A stretch of DNA of 64,000 bases from Ferdinandcohnia sp036962705 (GCF_036962705.1 NZ_JBALOQ010000003.1:1-64000); one strand, 5' to 3'; positions 7,927 to 17,099 are shown, counted from the first letter of the stretch. Notes: generated by a model from the sequence alone, not told the origin. Made by a program: numbers and translations.

Positions 7927-8877
7927 TTATCGTTTCCCTGAATCAAATGGTTCTCCAGCAGCTTTTGGTGCTTGAGAAGATTTAGAGAATATAACCAATG
8001 CAATTAAAGTTACCACATAAGGGAAAATCTTTAAAAGAATTGGTGGAACAACCGCAAGCTCAGGAATTACCTGTGAAACGTTAGCAACAGTACTCGCAAA
8101 ACCAAAGAATAAGGTAGCACCTAATATTCCTAGTGGTTTCCATTGTCCGAAGATTAATGCAGCAAGTGCCAGGAACCCTAATCCAGAAACATTACCAGTG
8201 AACTCTCCTGCATACGTAACAATAATAATTGCTCCACCTAAACCTGAAAATGCCCCTGAAAGTATGACCCCAAGGTAGCGGATCCGTCTTACATTAACAC
8301 CTGCAGCCTCAGCAGCTTGCGGGAATTCACCACAAGAACGCAAGCGAAGTCCTGTTTTTGTTTTATATAATACAAATGCACTAATGAATAAAACGAGTAA
8401 AATAAACCATGTCGTTGGATATGTTTTTGTAAAAAACAAATCCCCAATAACTGGAATAGAAGAAAGTCCTGGAATGTCTACTGGCTTAAACCCACTTGTA
8501 ATACGGATGTTTCCACTACCAGTAATATTTCTTGCTAAGAAAACAGTAAGTGCCCCGGCAATCAAATTGATTGCAACACCACTAATAATTTGGTTGGCAT
8601 TTAAGTTGATACTAGCAAAAGCATGTAATAGAGAAAAGAGTATACCAACAATCGCTGCAACTAGTAACCCAATCCATAATACTAAATTATTATTCATTGT
8701 CCCTTGAAGAAAATGGATTGTGAGTGAACCTGCAAATGCTCCAAAAATCATCAGACCGTCCAAGCCGATATTAACGACACCACTTCGTTCGCTGAATAAG
8801 CCTCCAAGCGCTGTTATTAGAAGAGGAATGGTAAAAACAATTGCATATGGAAAGATTTGTTCAATTATAGACCACAT
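7927..8877 (-). CDS. nupQ: Guanosine ABC transporter permease NupQ
   Basis: A 316-aa polytopic membrane protein of the BPD_transp_2 (RbsC/YufQ) family, with 8-9 hydrophobic segments and the conserved cytoplasmic loop GLRLRSCGEFPQAAEAAGVNV near 182-202 that docks on the ATPase. It pairs with NupP to form the import channel for guanosine and possibly other nucleosides. It starts 1 nt after the nupP stop and is the last gene of the operon. Confidence 0.92.
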   Translation of the reverse strand: MWSIIEQIFPYAIVFTIPLLITALGGLFSERSGVVNIGLDGLMIFGAFAGSLTIHFLQGTMNNNLVLWIGLLVAAIVGILFSLLHAFASINLNANQIISGVAINLIAGALTVFLARNITGSGNIRITSGFKPVDIPGLSSIPVIGDLFFTKTYPTTWFILLVLFISAFVLYKTKTGLRLRSCGEFPQAAEAAGVNVRRIRYLGVILSGAFSGLGGAIIIVTYAGEFTGNVSGLGFLALAALIFGQWKPLGILGATLFFGFASTVANVSQVIPELAVVPPILLKIFPYVVTLIALVIFSKSSQAPKAAGEPFDSGKR

Positions 8878-8878
8878 T

Positions 8879-9943
8879 TTACGCTTCCTCCTTTTTTACA
8901 GCAGAGCTGTCAGTTCGTCTTCTTTTGAACTTATTCAGTAAACGTTCAATTAAAATACCCGTAGCAGCGAAATAAATTATGATCGCAATTATCGTATTTG
9001 CAATCTCTGGTGGGATTTCCGTCATTGCATTCATAAATCCAGTTCCAGAGTAAAGGATTCCAAAAAATACTGCTGCAAAAAATACTCCAATTGGACTATT
9101 TGCCCCTAATAAAGCTACCGCGATACCATCAAAACCTTGAGAGGGTAGGTTTCCAATTTGCATAGTACTTGCATTACCTGTGTACATGGCTACTCCTGCA
9201 AGACCGGCTAAGCCTCCGGAAATTAACATTGATAATACAATATTAGTATTTACACGCATACCTGCGTATTCTGCAGCATGACGATTAAAACCAACCGCTT
9301 TCAATTCAAACCCTAATGTTGTTTTATTGATAATAAATCCAATAATAATAACAGCGATAACACCTAAGAACAAGCCTAGGTTTATATATGAGCCTTGGAA
9401 CATTTCGGTTAAAAATGGTGATCTCAATGTTGCTTCGTCAGGTAACTTTCTTGATTCTGTCTCAAGGAATTCACCTTTAAAATAACCCGGCACAACATAA
9501 TAAACAGTCCAATAGGCTACCCAGTTCATCATAATTGTTGAAACAACCTCATGAACATTAAATCTTGCTTTAAGTACTCCTGGAATAAATGCCCAAAGAG
9601 CTCCACCAAGAAAGCCTACTAAAATCATTACGAGTAAAAGGATTGGTCTTGTCCAATCAAATGTTAAACCAACAGCCGTTGCAAGAAGACCTCCGATTAG
9701 CATCTGACCAGAAGCCCCGATATTAAATAAACCTGTACGGAAGGCAAAAGCAACTGATAATCCTGTAAAAATTAATGGGGTTGCTGTAGCTAATGTATCC
9801 CCAATTCTTGAAACATTTTTTAAACCACCTTGGAACAAATAGAGATACCCTTCAAAAGGATTGCTTCCGATAAAGAGCATTAATATCCCACCTGCGATAA
9901 GACCAAAAAGTACTGCAATTAATGAAATGATTGTATTTCTCAT
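8879..9943 (-). CDS. nupP: Guanosine ABC transporter permease NupP
   Basis: A 354-aa multi-spanning permease of the BPD_transp_2 family, orthologous to B. subtilis YufP/NupP. The EAA-like loop LGFELKAVGFNRHAAEYAGM near 213-232 matches the family contact site with the ATPase. A basic C-terminal tail (NKFKRRRT) is on the cytoplasmic side. The start overlaps the nupO stop (ATGA). Confidence 0.92.
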   Translation of the reverse strand: MRNTIISLIAVLFGLIAGGILMLFIGSNPFEGYLYLFQGGLKNVSRIGDTLATATPLIFTGLSVAFAFRTGLFNIGASGQMLIGGLLATAVGLTFDWTRPILLLVMILVGFLGGALWAFIPGVLKARFNVHEVVSTIMMNWVAYWTVYYVVPGYFKGEFLETESRKLPDEATLRSPFLTEMFQGSYINLGLFLGVIAVIIIGFIINKTTLGFELKAVGFNRHAAEYAGMRVNTNIVLSMLISGGLAGLAGVAMYTGNASTMQIGNLPSQGFDGIAVALLGANSPIGVFFAAVFFGILYSGTGFMNAMTEIPPEIANTIIAIIIYFAATGILIERLLNKFKRRRTDSSAVKKEEA

Positions 9944-11466
9944 ACACTTCTCTCCTTACCTATACCCGCCATCATGAGACCTACCTCATTTTCATTTGTT
10001 TCAGAGGCATTTACAACGCCAATCAGTTCGCCGTTGTTGATAATAGCAATCCGGTCAGATAGCTGCAATACTTCATCAAGTTCTAATGAGATTAAAAGTA
10101 CTGCCTTTCCTTTATCACGGTGTTCAATTAATCGTTTATGGATATATTCGATTGACCCTACATCTAGGCCCCTTGTTGGTTGAACAGCTACTAGCAATTC
10201 AGGATCTAATTCAAGCTCACGTCCAACAATTGCTTTCTGTTGGTTACCACCTGATAAGGTTCTTGTTATGGAAACTTCCCCTTCTCCTGAACGCACATCA
10301 AAATTTTCTAAAATTTTCTTTGCATACTCTTTCATCGCAGATACATTTAAAAGGCCATACTTTGCAAATGGTGGTTTATTATAAACCTCTAATACCATAT
10401 TGGATTGGAGTGTGTAATCTAAAACAAGACCTCGTTTTTGTCGATCCTCAGGAATGTGAGCAATACCTTTTTCAATACGCTGACGCACTGGTAGTGTAGT
10501 AATATCCTCACCGTTCAACATAATTTTTCCTGACTCAGCTTTACGAAGACCTGTGACGGCTTCCACTAACTCCGATTGACCATTTCCTTCAACACCTGCA
10601 ATACCCACAATTTCTCCTTTTCGTACGTTTAAAGAAAAGTTCTTTAATCCCATAACCTTACGATTATTTTTTACGGAAAGGGAATCTATATCTAAGACCA
10701 CTTCACCTGGTTTACTTTCTTCTTTATCTACGTTAAAGGAAACATGTCGGCCAACCATCATCTCTGCTAAGCTAGCTTCACTTGCACCAGCCACATCCAC
10801 TGTTCCTATGTATTTACCACGACGAATGACTGTACAGCGATCTGCAACAGCTTTAATTTCCTTCAATTTATGGGTAATGATTATGATTGATTTTCCTTCT
10901 TTAATTAAATTCTTCATAATCTTCATTAATTCATCTATTTCACTTGGGGTTAATACAGCTGTTGGCTCATCAAAAATAAGCACATCTGCCTCTCGGAAAA
11001 GCATCTTCATGATTTCAACGCGTTGCTGCATCCCGACTGAAATGTCTTCAATTTTTGCATGTGGATCTACATTAAGTCCATAATATTTAGATAATTCTTC
11101 AATTCGTTTTGCTGCACTTTGAATATCTAGTACAACTCCACCCTTTAATGGTTCACTACCTAAAACGATATTTTCAGTAACCGTAAAATTTTCAACTAGC
11201 TTAAAGTGTTGGTGCACCATCCCAATCCCTAGGCGATTTGCCACATTAGGATTATTAATGTGTACCTGTTCTCCATTTACTTTAATGATTCCTTGCTCGG
11301 GCTGGTACATACCAAATAAAACACCCATGAGCGTAGATTTTCCTGCCCCATTTTCACCAAGTAGAGCGTGTATCTCTCCTTTTTTTAAAGTAAGAGTAAT
11401 ATTATCATTCGCTACAATACCTGGAAACTCTTTTCTGATATTCAGCATTTCCACAACATATTCCAT
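9940..11466 (-). CDS. nupO: Guanosine ABC transporter ATP-binding protein NupO
   Basis: A 508-aa double ABC ATPase of the sugar/nucleoside importer type. The first cassette has Walker A GENGAGKST (near 42-50), the signature SVGMQQR and Walker B LIFDEPTAVL. The second has a degenerate Walker A, GVEGNGQSE, and a canonical LSGGNQQK signature. This asymmetry is usual for the family and implies one main hydrolytic site. I start at ATG 11466 (MEYVVEMLNIRKEFPG), with AAGGTGA 8 nt upstream; a GTG four codons earlier is too close to that RBS. Confidence 0.93.
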   Translation of the reverse strand: MEYVVEMLNIRKEFPGIVANDNITLTLKKGEIHALLGENGAGKSTLMGVLFGMYQPEQGIIKVNGEQVHINNPNVANRLGIGMVHQHFKLVENFTVTENIVLGSEPLKGGVVLDIQSAAKRIEELSKYYGLNVDPHAKIEDISVGMQQRVEIMKMLFREADVLIFDEPTAVLTPSEIDELMKIMKNLIKEGKSIIIITHKLKEIKAVADRCTVIRRGKYIGTVDVAGASEASLAEMMVGRHVSFNVDKEESKPGEVVLDIDSLSVKNNRKVMGLKNFSLNVRKGEIVGIAGVEGNGQSELVEAVTGLRKAESGKIMLNGEDITTLPVRQRIEKGIAHIPEDRQKRGLVLDYTLQSNMVLEVYNKPPFAKYGLLNVSAMKEYAKKILENFDVRSGEGEVSITRTLSGGNQQKAIVGRELELDPELLVAVQPTRGLDVGSIEYIHKRLIEHRDKGKAVLLISLELDEVLQLSDRIAIINNGELIGVVNASETNENEVGLMMAGIGKERSV

Positions 11467-11564
11467 AGTAGCACTCACCTTTTTCTAGACCTCAATTCCT
11501 TTATATTTAGAAGTCCCCTATATACACCCAAAAAATGGGTTACCTCTACGTATTACTTTAACAT

Positions 11565-11591
11565 AAAAGAAGAGACGGATGAACCCGTCTC
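11565..11591 (-). terminator. Intra-operon terminator between nupN and nupO
   Basis: A 7-bp stem GAGACGG/CCGTCTC (11572-11578 with 11585-11591) is followed on the minus strand by TTCTTTTATG. The weak T-tract fits partial termination, raising expression of the binding protein above that of the membrane components, a common layout for ABC importers. Confidence 0.65.
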
Positions 11592-11606
11592 ATTTATGCA
11601 AATTTA

Positions 11607-12716
11607 CTACTTGATTAAATTCCCTTGTTCACCTGAGACTTTGATTTCACCTGATTTAATCTTTTCAAAAACTTCATTTACTTTATTAACAGTATCATCA
11701 CTTAAATTAGGATTCTCTTCCGGAAGGCCAACCCCATCATTTTTTGCATCATAAGTTATAGTTTGTCCACCAGGGAATTCTCCGTCAAGCTCTTGTTTGA
11801 TTATTTCTTGAGACGCATGACCCAATTTTTTCATTGCGGATGTTAAGATCACTGATTTATTGTTTGCGTCATCATAAACACCGTCAGCATATTGGTCAAC
11901 GTCAACACCTACAACCCAAACATCTTCACCTTTACCAGCACGTGTTTTCCCTTCATTGATTGCACCAACACCTACACCACCTGCAGCTACAAAAATTGCT
12001 TTTACACCGCGATCATACATAGAAGCTGCAATTTGTCCACCAGCTGCAGAATCTGTAAACGTACCTTGGTAAATAACGTTTTGTTCTTTAATACTAAGAT
12101 TTGTTCCTAAATTCTCGTTCGCATAAGTCACACCTTGTTGGAATCCCCAATTAAACTTTTGTACAGCTGGGATTTCCATACCACCGATAAATCCAGCTTC
12201 TCCATCTTGTAACTCAAGAGCAGTCGCCACACCAGCTAAGAAACCGGATTCATGCTCAGCAAAGAAAACAGCAACAGTGTTATCAGCCACTACTGGAACA
12301 AAGTCACCCTTATGTGGATTACCATCTAAAATAATAAATTTAGCATCTTCATATTTGGATTGTGCTTGGTAAATTGCTGTTTCAAATTTAAAACCAGGTG
12401 TAAAAATAAATTTGTATCCGGCATCGTAAAGATTCCCAATCTCTTTTAAATATTCAGCTTCAATTTCACCAGCCGGTCTGAGATATTTTTCTTGAATACC
12501 ATACTCTTCTTTGGCAGCCAAGATTCCTTCCCATGTACCTTGGTTAAATGATTTATCATCAATTGTACCAGCGTCAGTAACCATACCTACTTTTAGGTTT
12601 GCTCCTTCGCCATTTCCTTTACCTGTTCCTTCTTCGCCTGCAGTACCACATGCACCTAACAATGTTCCAGCTGCAAGTAGAAATGCAAGACCAAAACCAG
12701 CTTTCTGTTTAAACAT
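11607..12716 (-). CDS. nupN: Guanosine-binding lipoprotein NupN (BMP/Med family)
   Basis: A 369-aa solute-binding lipoprotein of the Bmp family (PF02608). The signal peptide MFKQKAGFGLAFLLAAGTL ends in lipobox LGAC with Cys23, followed by a Gly/Glu-rich linker and the BMP domain (VGMVTDAGTIDDKSFNQGTWEG). Orthologue of B. subtilis YufN/NupN, part of the CodY- and NupR-controlled guanosine importer. ATG 12716 is preceded by GGGGGTCATCTT; the frame from 12749 adds an 11-residue tail without an RBS. Located directly downstream of nupR, unlike B. subtilis where the two loci are unlinked. Confidence 0.93.
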   Translation of the reverse strand: MFKQKAGFGLAFLLAAGTLLGACGTAGEEGTGKGNGEGANLKVGMVTDAGTIDDKSFNQGTWEGILAAKEEYGIQEKYLRPAGEIEAEYLKEIGNLYDAGYKFIFTPGFKFETAIYQAQSKYEDAKFIILDGNPHKGDFVPVVADNTVAVFFAEHESGFLAGVATALELQDGEAGFIGGMEIPAVQKFNWGFQQGVTYANENLGTNLSIKEQNVIYQGTFTDSAAGGQIAASMYDRGVKAIFVAAGGVGVGAINEGKTRAGKGEDVWVVGVDVDQYADGVYDDANNKSVILTSAMKKLGHASQEIIKQELDGEFPGGQTITYDAKNDGVGLPEENPNLSDDTVNKVNEVFEKIKSGEIKVSGEQGNLIK

Positions 12717-12789
12717 AAGATGACCCCCAATAAATTTTAATAAAAACAAATCCTTACTTTTAAATATTTGTATGTAACGAACTACTTAT

Positions 12790-12799
12790 TCACCTCCTT
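12790..12799 (-). promoter_or_regulatory. Orphan perfect Shine-Dalgarno upstream of nupN
   Basis: AAGGAGGTGA on the minus strand is a 10-nt match to the 16S anti-SD but has no usable start codon behind it: a GTG within it reads only three codons before a stop. It sits 74 nt upstream of the nupN start and 23 nt past the nupR stop. It may act as a 5' mRNA stabiliser (STAB-SD type) or be a relic. Confidence 0.45.
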
Positions 12800-12821
12800 A
12801 AAAGTGGATATTTTTCCCATT

Positions 12822-13547
12822 TTATAAAACACGTTTTCTAACAACATGAAATGAAAATTTATCAGCTCTAAAATAATTCTGTGAAAATAATACAGGTTCA
12901 TCATTATCGTCATAATGCATTTGTTTTAATAGCAAAAGAGCAGTTTCCGGATCACAATTTAATATAGGGGAAATGGTTTCATGATACCCAATTGGTTCAA
13001 TATAAGTCACTGCATATGTAATTTTTTTTCCCGCTTTTTTCTCTAATAATTCAAAGATTGATTCTTCATGTGAATAGCTTGAAGGTATATTTTTACTAAG
13101 TATTTTATCGATACAATACACAACAGGCTCACCGTTTGCAGTACGGACTCGTTCAATCACGGTTACTTCTTCATTTTCTAAACAACTGAAACCTTTTATA
13201 TCCCCATCAGTTGGTCCTTTCACCGTTTGTGATAAAAAGATAGTACCAGGTGACATCCCTGCTTGTATGATCATATCTGTTATACTGCTTATTTGCTCAA
13301 TTCCAGAATTAAAAAGAGGTTTTGAATTAACAAAGGTCCCAACGCCATGTCTTCTAACAATGACATTCTCATCTTCAAGAATTCGTAAAGCTTCTCTTAA
13401 GGTTGCTCTACTTACACCTAATTGTTTTGCTAGGAGAAATTCTGATGGTAGTTTTTCCTTTTCTTTGTAGACTCCGTTATCAATATCAAGTCTGATTTGA
13501 TCTATCACTTGCAAGTACAATGGTCGATTATCTAACTTGATAGTCAT
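12822..13547 (-). CDS. nupR: GntR/HutC-family regulator NupR (YmfC)
   Basis: A 241-aa transcription factor. The N-terminal winged helix (about 1-75) carries the GntR core KLPSEFLLAKQLGVSRATLREAL, and the C-terminal UTRA effector domain spans about 95-235. B. subtilis YmfC was renamed NupR as a regulator of nupNOPQ. Here it sits just upstream of nupN in the same orientation, which supports that role. The ATG has a GGAGG RBS. A 16-bp palindrome in its own upstream region (13576-13591) is a candidate autoregulatory operator. Confidence 0.9.
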   Translation of the reverse strand: MTIKLDNRPLYLQVIDQIRLDIDNGVYKEKEKLPSEFLLAKQLGVSRATLREALRILEDENVIVRRHGVGTFVNSKPLFNSGIEQISSITDMIIQAGMSPGTIFLSQTVKGPTDGDIKGFSCLENEEVTVIERVRTANGEPVVYCIDKILSKNIPSSYSHEESIFELLEKKAGKKITYAVTYIEPIGYHETISPILNCDPETALLLLKQMHYDDNDEPVLFSQNYFRADKFSFHVVRKRVL

Positions 13548-13575
13548 CTTTAGTTCCTCCAGTATATTGTAAAGT

Positions 13576-13591
13576 CATCAGACCTCTGATG
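13576..13591. promoter_or_regulatory. Candidate NupR operator
   Basis: CATCAGA-CC-TCTGATG is a perfect 7-bp inverted repeat with a 2-nt centre, 29 nt upstream of the nupR start. Its length and symmetry suit a GntR dimer. I found no clear second copy in front of nupN. Confidence 0.5.
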
Positions 13592-13665
13592 TTAGACCGA
13601 TATTATCCGAAAATAACTATATCATTTTTTTAAATAGAAATAAATAAGAATTGCGTAATTTGTCG

Positions 13666-13696
13666 AAAAAAAGAAGAGCAACTGCTCTTCTTTTTT
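13666..13696 (-). terminator. Intrinsic terminator of spoIIIE
   Basis: A 14-bp perfect stem (13667-13680 with 13683-13696) has A/T-rich outer pairs that give a seven-T tail on the minus strand. The innermost pairs must open to make a loop. It lies 10 nt past the spoIIIE stop. Confidence 0.88.
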
Positions 13697-13705
13697 CAAA
13701 TATCG

Positions 13706-16036
13706 TTAACTACCAACATCTTCATTTTTTGCTGTAACAAGAACTGCCCTTGGTTTGCTGCCTTCATACGGACCAACTATACCTCTTAATTCCATAGCAT
13801 CGATCAGTCTAGCAGCTCTTGTGTATCCAATTCGAAATCTTCGTTGAAGCATCGATACGGACGCTGTTTGCATCTCAATAACAAGTTGTACAGCATCGTC
13901 ATATAATTCATCATCCACTTCCTCAGTCGTTTCAACTGTGTCCGTCGGAATCATTTCCTCCTGATATTGTGCTTTTTGTTGGGAAATGACAAAATTAACA
14001 ATCTCTTCTACCTCATCATCTGACAAAAACGCTCCCTGAACGCGTACAGGCTTAGAGGCTCCAACAGGTAAAAATAGCATGTCACCTCGTCCTAGTAGTT
14101 TTTCTGCTCCACCCATATCTAGAATTGTCCTAGAGTCTGTTTGTGAAGAAACACTAAAAGCTATACGGGATGGAATATTTGCTTTAATAACCCCAGTGAT
14201 AACATCTACTGATGGTCGTTGAGTTGCGATAATTAAGTGAATTCCAGCAGCACGAGCCATTTGTGCTAAACGTGTGATAGAATCCTCGACATCTGATGAA
14301 GCTACCATCATTAAATCGGCTAATTCATCTACGATCACCATAATGTATGGTAGAGTTGGTTGTTTCGCCTCTTCTTCACTATTATGACGGCGAATATACT
14401 CATTGTAGCCCTCGATATTTCTCGTATGGGTATGTGCGAATAATTCATATCTACGTTCCATTTCATTAACGACTTTTTTAAGAGCTTGTGATGCCTTTTT
14501 GGGATCTGTCACAACTGGAGCTAATAAATGTGGAATTCCGTTATACACATTTAATTCAACCATTTTCGGATCAATCATCATCATCTTCACTTCATGAGGT
14601 TTTGCCCTCATAAGTACACTTGTAATAATGCCATTAATACATACACTTTTACCACTACCGGTAGCACCAGCAACTAATAAGTGAGGCATTTTATTAAGCT
14701 CAGCAAATTTAGCCTCACCCGAGATATCACGACCAAGCCCAATCAATAACTTAGAATCCGAACGCTGAGGTTCAATATCCTCTAATACCTCCCGTAGTGA
14801 TACAACTGCAATTTCGGAATTAGGTACCTCGATTCCAACTGCCGATTTACCAGGTATTGGGGCCTCAATTCGAATATCTTTTGCTGCTAATGCAAGTGCT
14901 AAGTCATCACTTAAATTTACGATTTTACTTACTTTTACCCCAACATCTGGGTAAACTTCATATTTTGTCACAGCTGGGCCAAGGTGAACTTTTGTCACCT
15001 TTGCCTTTACACCAAAGCTATTAAATGTTTTTTCTAGCTTTCTAGCATTTTCATAAATATTTTCATGCTCCGCACTTTGACTTGTTTGTTTTGGAGGATG
15101 AAGAAGATCAACTGGTGGTAATTCATAATCTACATTTTCCAGTTCACCTTCTGTAAAGGTGATTGGCATTTTTTCATCATGGTCATCATCTCTCCCATGA
15201 TGTTGTTGCTCATTTTTCTCGTGAAGTGCCTCGTGGTCTCTTGTATACGCCTTGTCGGCAAAGTTCGAGATAATCGGCTCAATTGGGATCTCAACAGGCT
15301 CTTCTTCATTTTGGGCTTCTTGTGGAGCATGAACATCCTGTTTTTGAGTTTCTTTCTTCATCTTTCGTTTTTCTTTTTTCGGCTGATTTTTACGTTGTGC
15401 TGACCAATTTTTTATATCATCTACAAATGCAATCCATTGATTCTTAAAAAATGTAGCAACAGGGCTAAAGATTTTCGCAATTGTATCATGGAGTGATTTA
15501 CCGGTAACAAGCACACCACCAATTACAATTAAAAAGACGGATATAATCTTTGTACCTGTTTCATCAAATAGGAAATACGAGGCAGCAAATAGGATCGAAC
15601 CAATCATTCCCCCACCTAAATCTGTTGTGCTCGAATTGCCATTCACAACTGCCCAAAACATGCTCCAAGTATTTTTAATAACACTAGGGTCAGTAAATTT
15701 GCCTTCATTTGTTTGCAAATTAAATAATGGAATATGACTTAATAGCAACATTGAACATACGATTAAATAGACTCCAATCAATTGCCTAGTAACGATTCTC
15801 GGCCATGTGCGGTTCCAAATGATATAAATTGAAACGAGCAGTAGCCCGATTAATCCAAGAATGTCCCAATTCCCAAGGAAAAATCGAAATAAATAGACTA
15901 GCCCCGTCCCCACTGTTCCAAGTCTAGCTAATCCAATACACGCTAAAGCTAGCAATAATAAACCTAGCAATTCAAATTTAAGTGTTTTTTTCCATTCATC
16001 TTTTCGCTTCGACTGTCTACGTTTTCGTTTTGCCAT
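13706..16036 (-). CDS. spoIIIE: DNA translocase SpoIIIE (FtsK family)
   Basis: A 776-aa membrane-anchored ATPase that pumps the chromosome into the forespore and clears trapped DNA at division septa. Residues about 20-185 hold the N-terminal membrane domain, followed by a charged, His/Glu-rich linker (about 215-300). The FtsK motor has Walker A GATGSGKS at 457-464 and Walker B IMVIVDE at 564-570, and the C-terminal gamma winged helix (about 705-776) reads the SRS polarity sequences. Length is close to B. subtilis SpoIIIE (787). It has its own strong promoter at 16112-16141 and a terminator downstream. Confidence 0.97.
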   Translation of the reverse strand: MAKRKRRQSKRKDEWKKTLKFELLGLLLLALACIGLARLGTVGTGLVYLFRFFLGNWDILGLIGLLLVSIYIIWNRTWPRIVTRQLIGVYLIVCSMLLLSHIPLFNLQTNEGKFTDPSVIKNTWSMFWAVVNGNSSTTDLGGGMIGSILFAASYFLFDETGTKIISVFLIVIGGVLVTGKSLHDTIAKIFSPVATFFKNQWIAFVDDIKNWSAQRKNQPKKEKRKMKKETQKQDVHAPQEAQNEEEPVEIPIEPIISNFADKAYTRDHEALHEKNEQQHHGRDDDHDEKMPITFTEGELENVDYELPPVDLLHPPKQTSQSAEHENIYENARKLEKTFNSFGVKAKVTKVHLGPAVTKYEVYPDVGVKVSKIVNLSDDLALALAAKDIRIEAPIPGKSAVGIEVPNSEIAVVSLREVLEDIEPQRSDSKLLIGLGRDISGEAKFAELNKMPHLLVAGATGSGKSVCINGIITSVLMRAKPHEVKMMMIDPKMVELNVYNGIPHLLAPVVTDPKKASQALKKVVNEMERRYELFAHTHTRNIEGYNEYIRRHNSEEEAKQPTLPYIMVIVDELADLMMVASSDVEDSITRLAQMARAAGIHLIIATQRPSVDVITGVIKANIPSRIAFSVSSQTDSRTILDMGGAEKLLGRGDMLFLPVGASKPVRVQGAFLSDDEVEEIVNFVISQQKAQYQEEMIPTDTVETTEEVDDELYDDAVQLVIEMQTASVSMLQRRFRIGYTRAARLIDAMELRGIVGPYEGSKPRAVLVTAKNEDVGS

Positions 16037-16067
16037 ACTACACCTACTCTACCAATAAATAACAGGA

Positions 16068-16090
16068 AGGCAGCCATAACATGGCTGCCT
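16068..16090 (-). other. Hairpin in spoIIIE leader
   Basis: A 10-bp perfect stem (16068-16077 with 16081-16090) with a 3-nt loop lies between the spoIIIE promoter and start codon. On the minus strand it is followed by TTCCTGTTATTTATT, a poor T-tract. It may be a leaky terminator for ylzJ, a leader attenuator or an mRNA-stabilising structure. Confidence 0.55.
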
Positions 16091-16111
16091 ATGTAATGAA
16101 AATCTACTTAG

Positions 16112-16141
16112 ATTATAGCACATTATACCAATTTGTCTCAA
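16112..16141 (-). promoter_or_regulatory. Sigma-A promoter for spoIIIE
   Basis: TTGAGA (16136-16141), an 18-nt spacer and a perfect TATAAT (16112-16117) on the minus strand. The -35 overlaps the end of ylzJ. The predicted start is near 16105, giving a leader of about 70 nt. Confidence 0.75.
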
Positions 16142-16347
16142 AGTCTTATTTTCTGCCCTGGTGAATATCTTCCATCTAGAAAGTGTTGTGGATCTGTGCT
16201 CATTACTCTTTCAATTGTGTAATCACCATTTTGAGAGGGACTGACAGCCAATGAAACACCATTTATATCGACATATTTCAAATGATTATCTTCCATTTCA
16301 TTTTGTGGATATATTAATTCCTGTGGCATCATCGTATATAGGATCAT
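16138..16347 (-). CDS. ylzJ: YlzJ-like small protein
   Basis: A 69-aa protein of the YlzJ-like family, function unknown, with no membrane segment or signal. Its start overlaps the tepA stop (ATGA), so it is probably translationally coupled to tepA. It is conserved in this position in Bacillus. Confidence 0.8.
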   Translation of the reverse strand: MILYTMMPQELIYPQNEMEDNHLKYVDINGVSLAVSPSQNGDYTIERVMSTDPQHFLDGRYSPGQKIRL

Positions 16348-17099
16348 TGAATCATCTGCCCACTTTCATCAGAAAGATTTTTCTTATCAATTAACTCATT
16401 TAATTTCTTTATTGCCTGACCAATACCGCCAATTTCATCAATGAGTCCATATTCAACTGCATCCGAACCAATTACATTTGTCCCAATATCTCTAGTTAAA
16501 TTGCCTTTTGAAAACATCAATTCCTTAAATTTCTCTTCTGAAATATTTGAATGGCTTGTTACAAAATTTACAACACGCTCTTGCATTTTATCAAGGTACT
16601 CAAACGTCTGTGGCACTCCAATAACAAGACCTGTTAGTCTAACTGGGTGAATCGTCATTGTCGCCGTTTCGGCAACAAGAGAATAATCGCAGGCAACGGC
16701 TATTGGCACACCAATTGAATGCCCTCCACCTAAAACAATGGAAACTGTCGGCTTAGAGAGTGATGCAAGCATTTCAGAAATAGCAAGTCCTGCTTCTACA
16801 TCTCCTCCTACTGTATTTAATACAACGAGTAAACCTTCAATTTTTGGATTTTGTTCAATCGCTACAATTTGGGGTATAACATGTTCATATTTTGTTGTTT
16901 TATTTTGCGGTGGCAGTTGAATATGACCTTCAATTTGGCCGACAATTGTAAGGCAATGTATTTTACTATCATTCGACATTTGGGGGACATTTGTTTGTCC
17001 TAATTGCTGTATTTTATCTACTAATGATGAACCCTTTGATTCATTTTTATCTTGATTTTCTTGTGGTTCTTCTTCATTTATGTATTGATTATTATTCAT
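16344..17099 (-). CDS. tepA: ClpP-class serine protease TepA (YmfB)
   Basis: A 251-aa ClpP/SppA-fold protein. The oxyanion strand NTVGGDV is at 95-101, the likely nucleophile S128 in GGGHSIG, and H151 in TIHPV. A charged N-terminal extension (1-45) is absent in true ClpP. In B. subtilis TepA was reported to enhance protein translocation and is also called a ClpP-like forespore protein. There is no signal peptide, so it is cytosolic or membrane-peripheral. The ATG follows AAAGGAG. It lies downstream of the dapG-dapA terminator and is coupled to ylzJ. Confidence 0.88.
   Translation of the reverse strand: MNNNQYINEEEPQENQDKNESKGSSLVDKIQQLGQTNVPQMSNDSKIHCLTIVGQIEGHIQLPPQNKTTKYEHVIPQIVAIEQNPKIEGLLVVLNTVGGDVEAGLAISEMLASLSKPTVSIVLGGGHSIGVPIAVACDYSLVAETATMTIHPVRLTGLVIGVPQTFEYLDKMQERVVNFVTSHSNISEEKFKELMFSKGNLTRDIGTNVIGSDAVEYGLIDEIGGIGQAIKKLNELIDKKNLSDESGQMIQ

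Noticed and set aside
10086..10499. 137-codon plus-strand frame opposite nupO
   Set aside because: Antisense to the ABC ATPase; composition reflects the complement of that gene.
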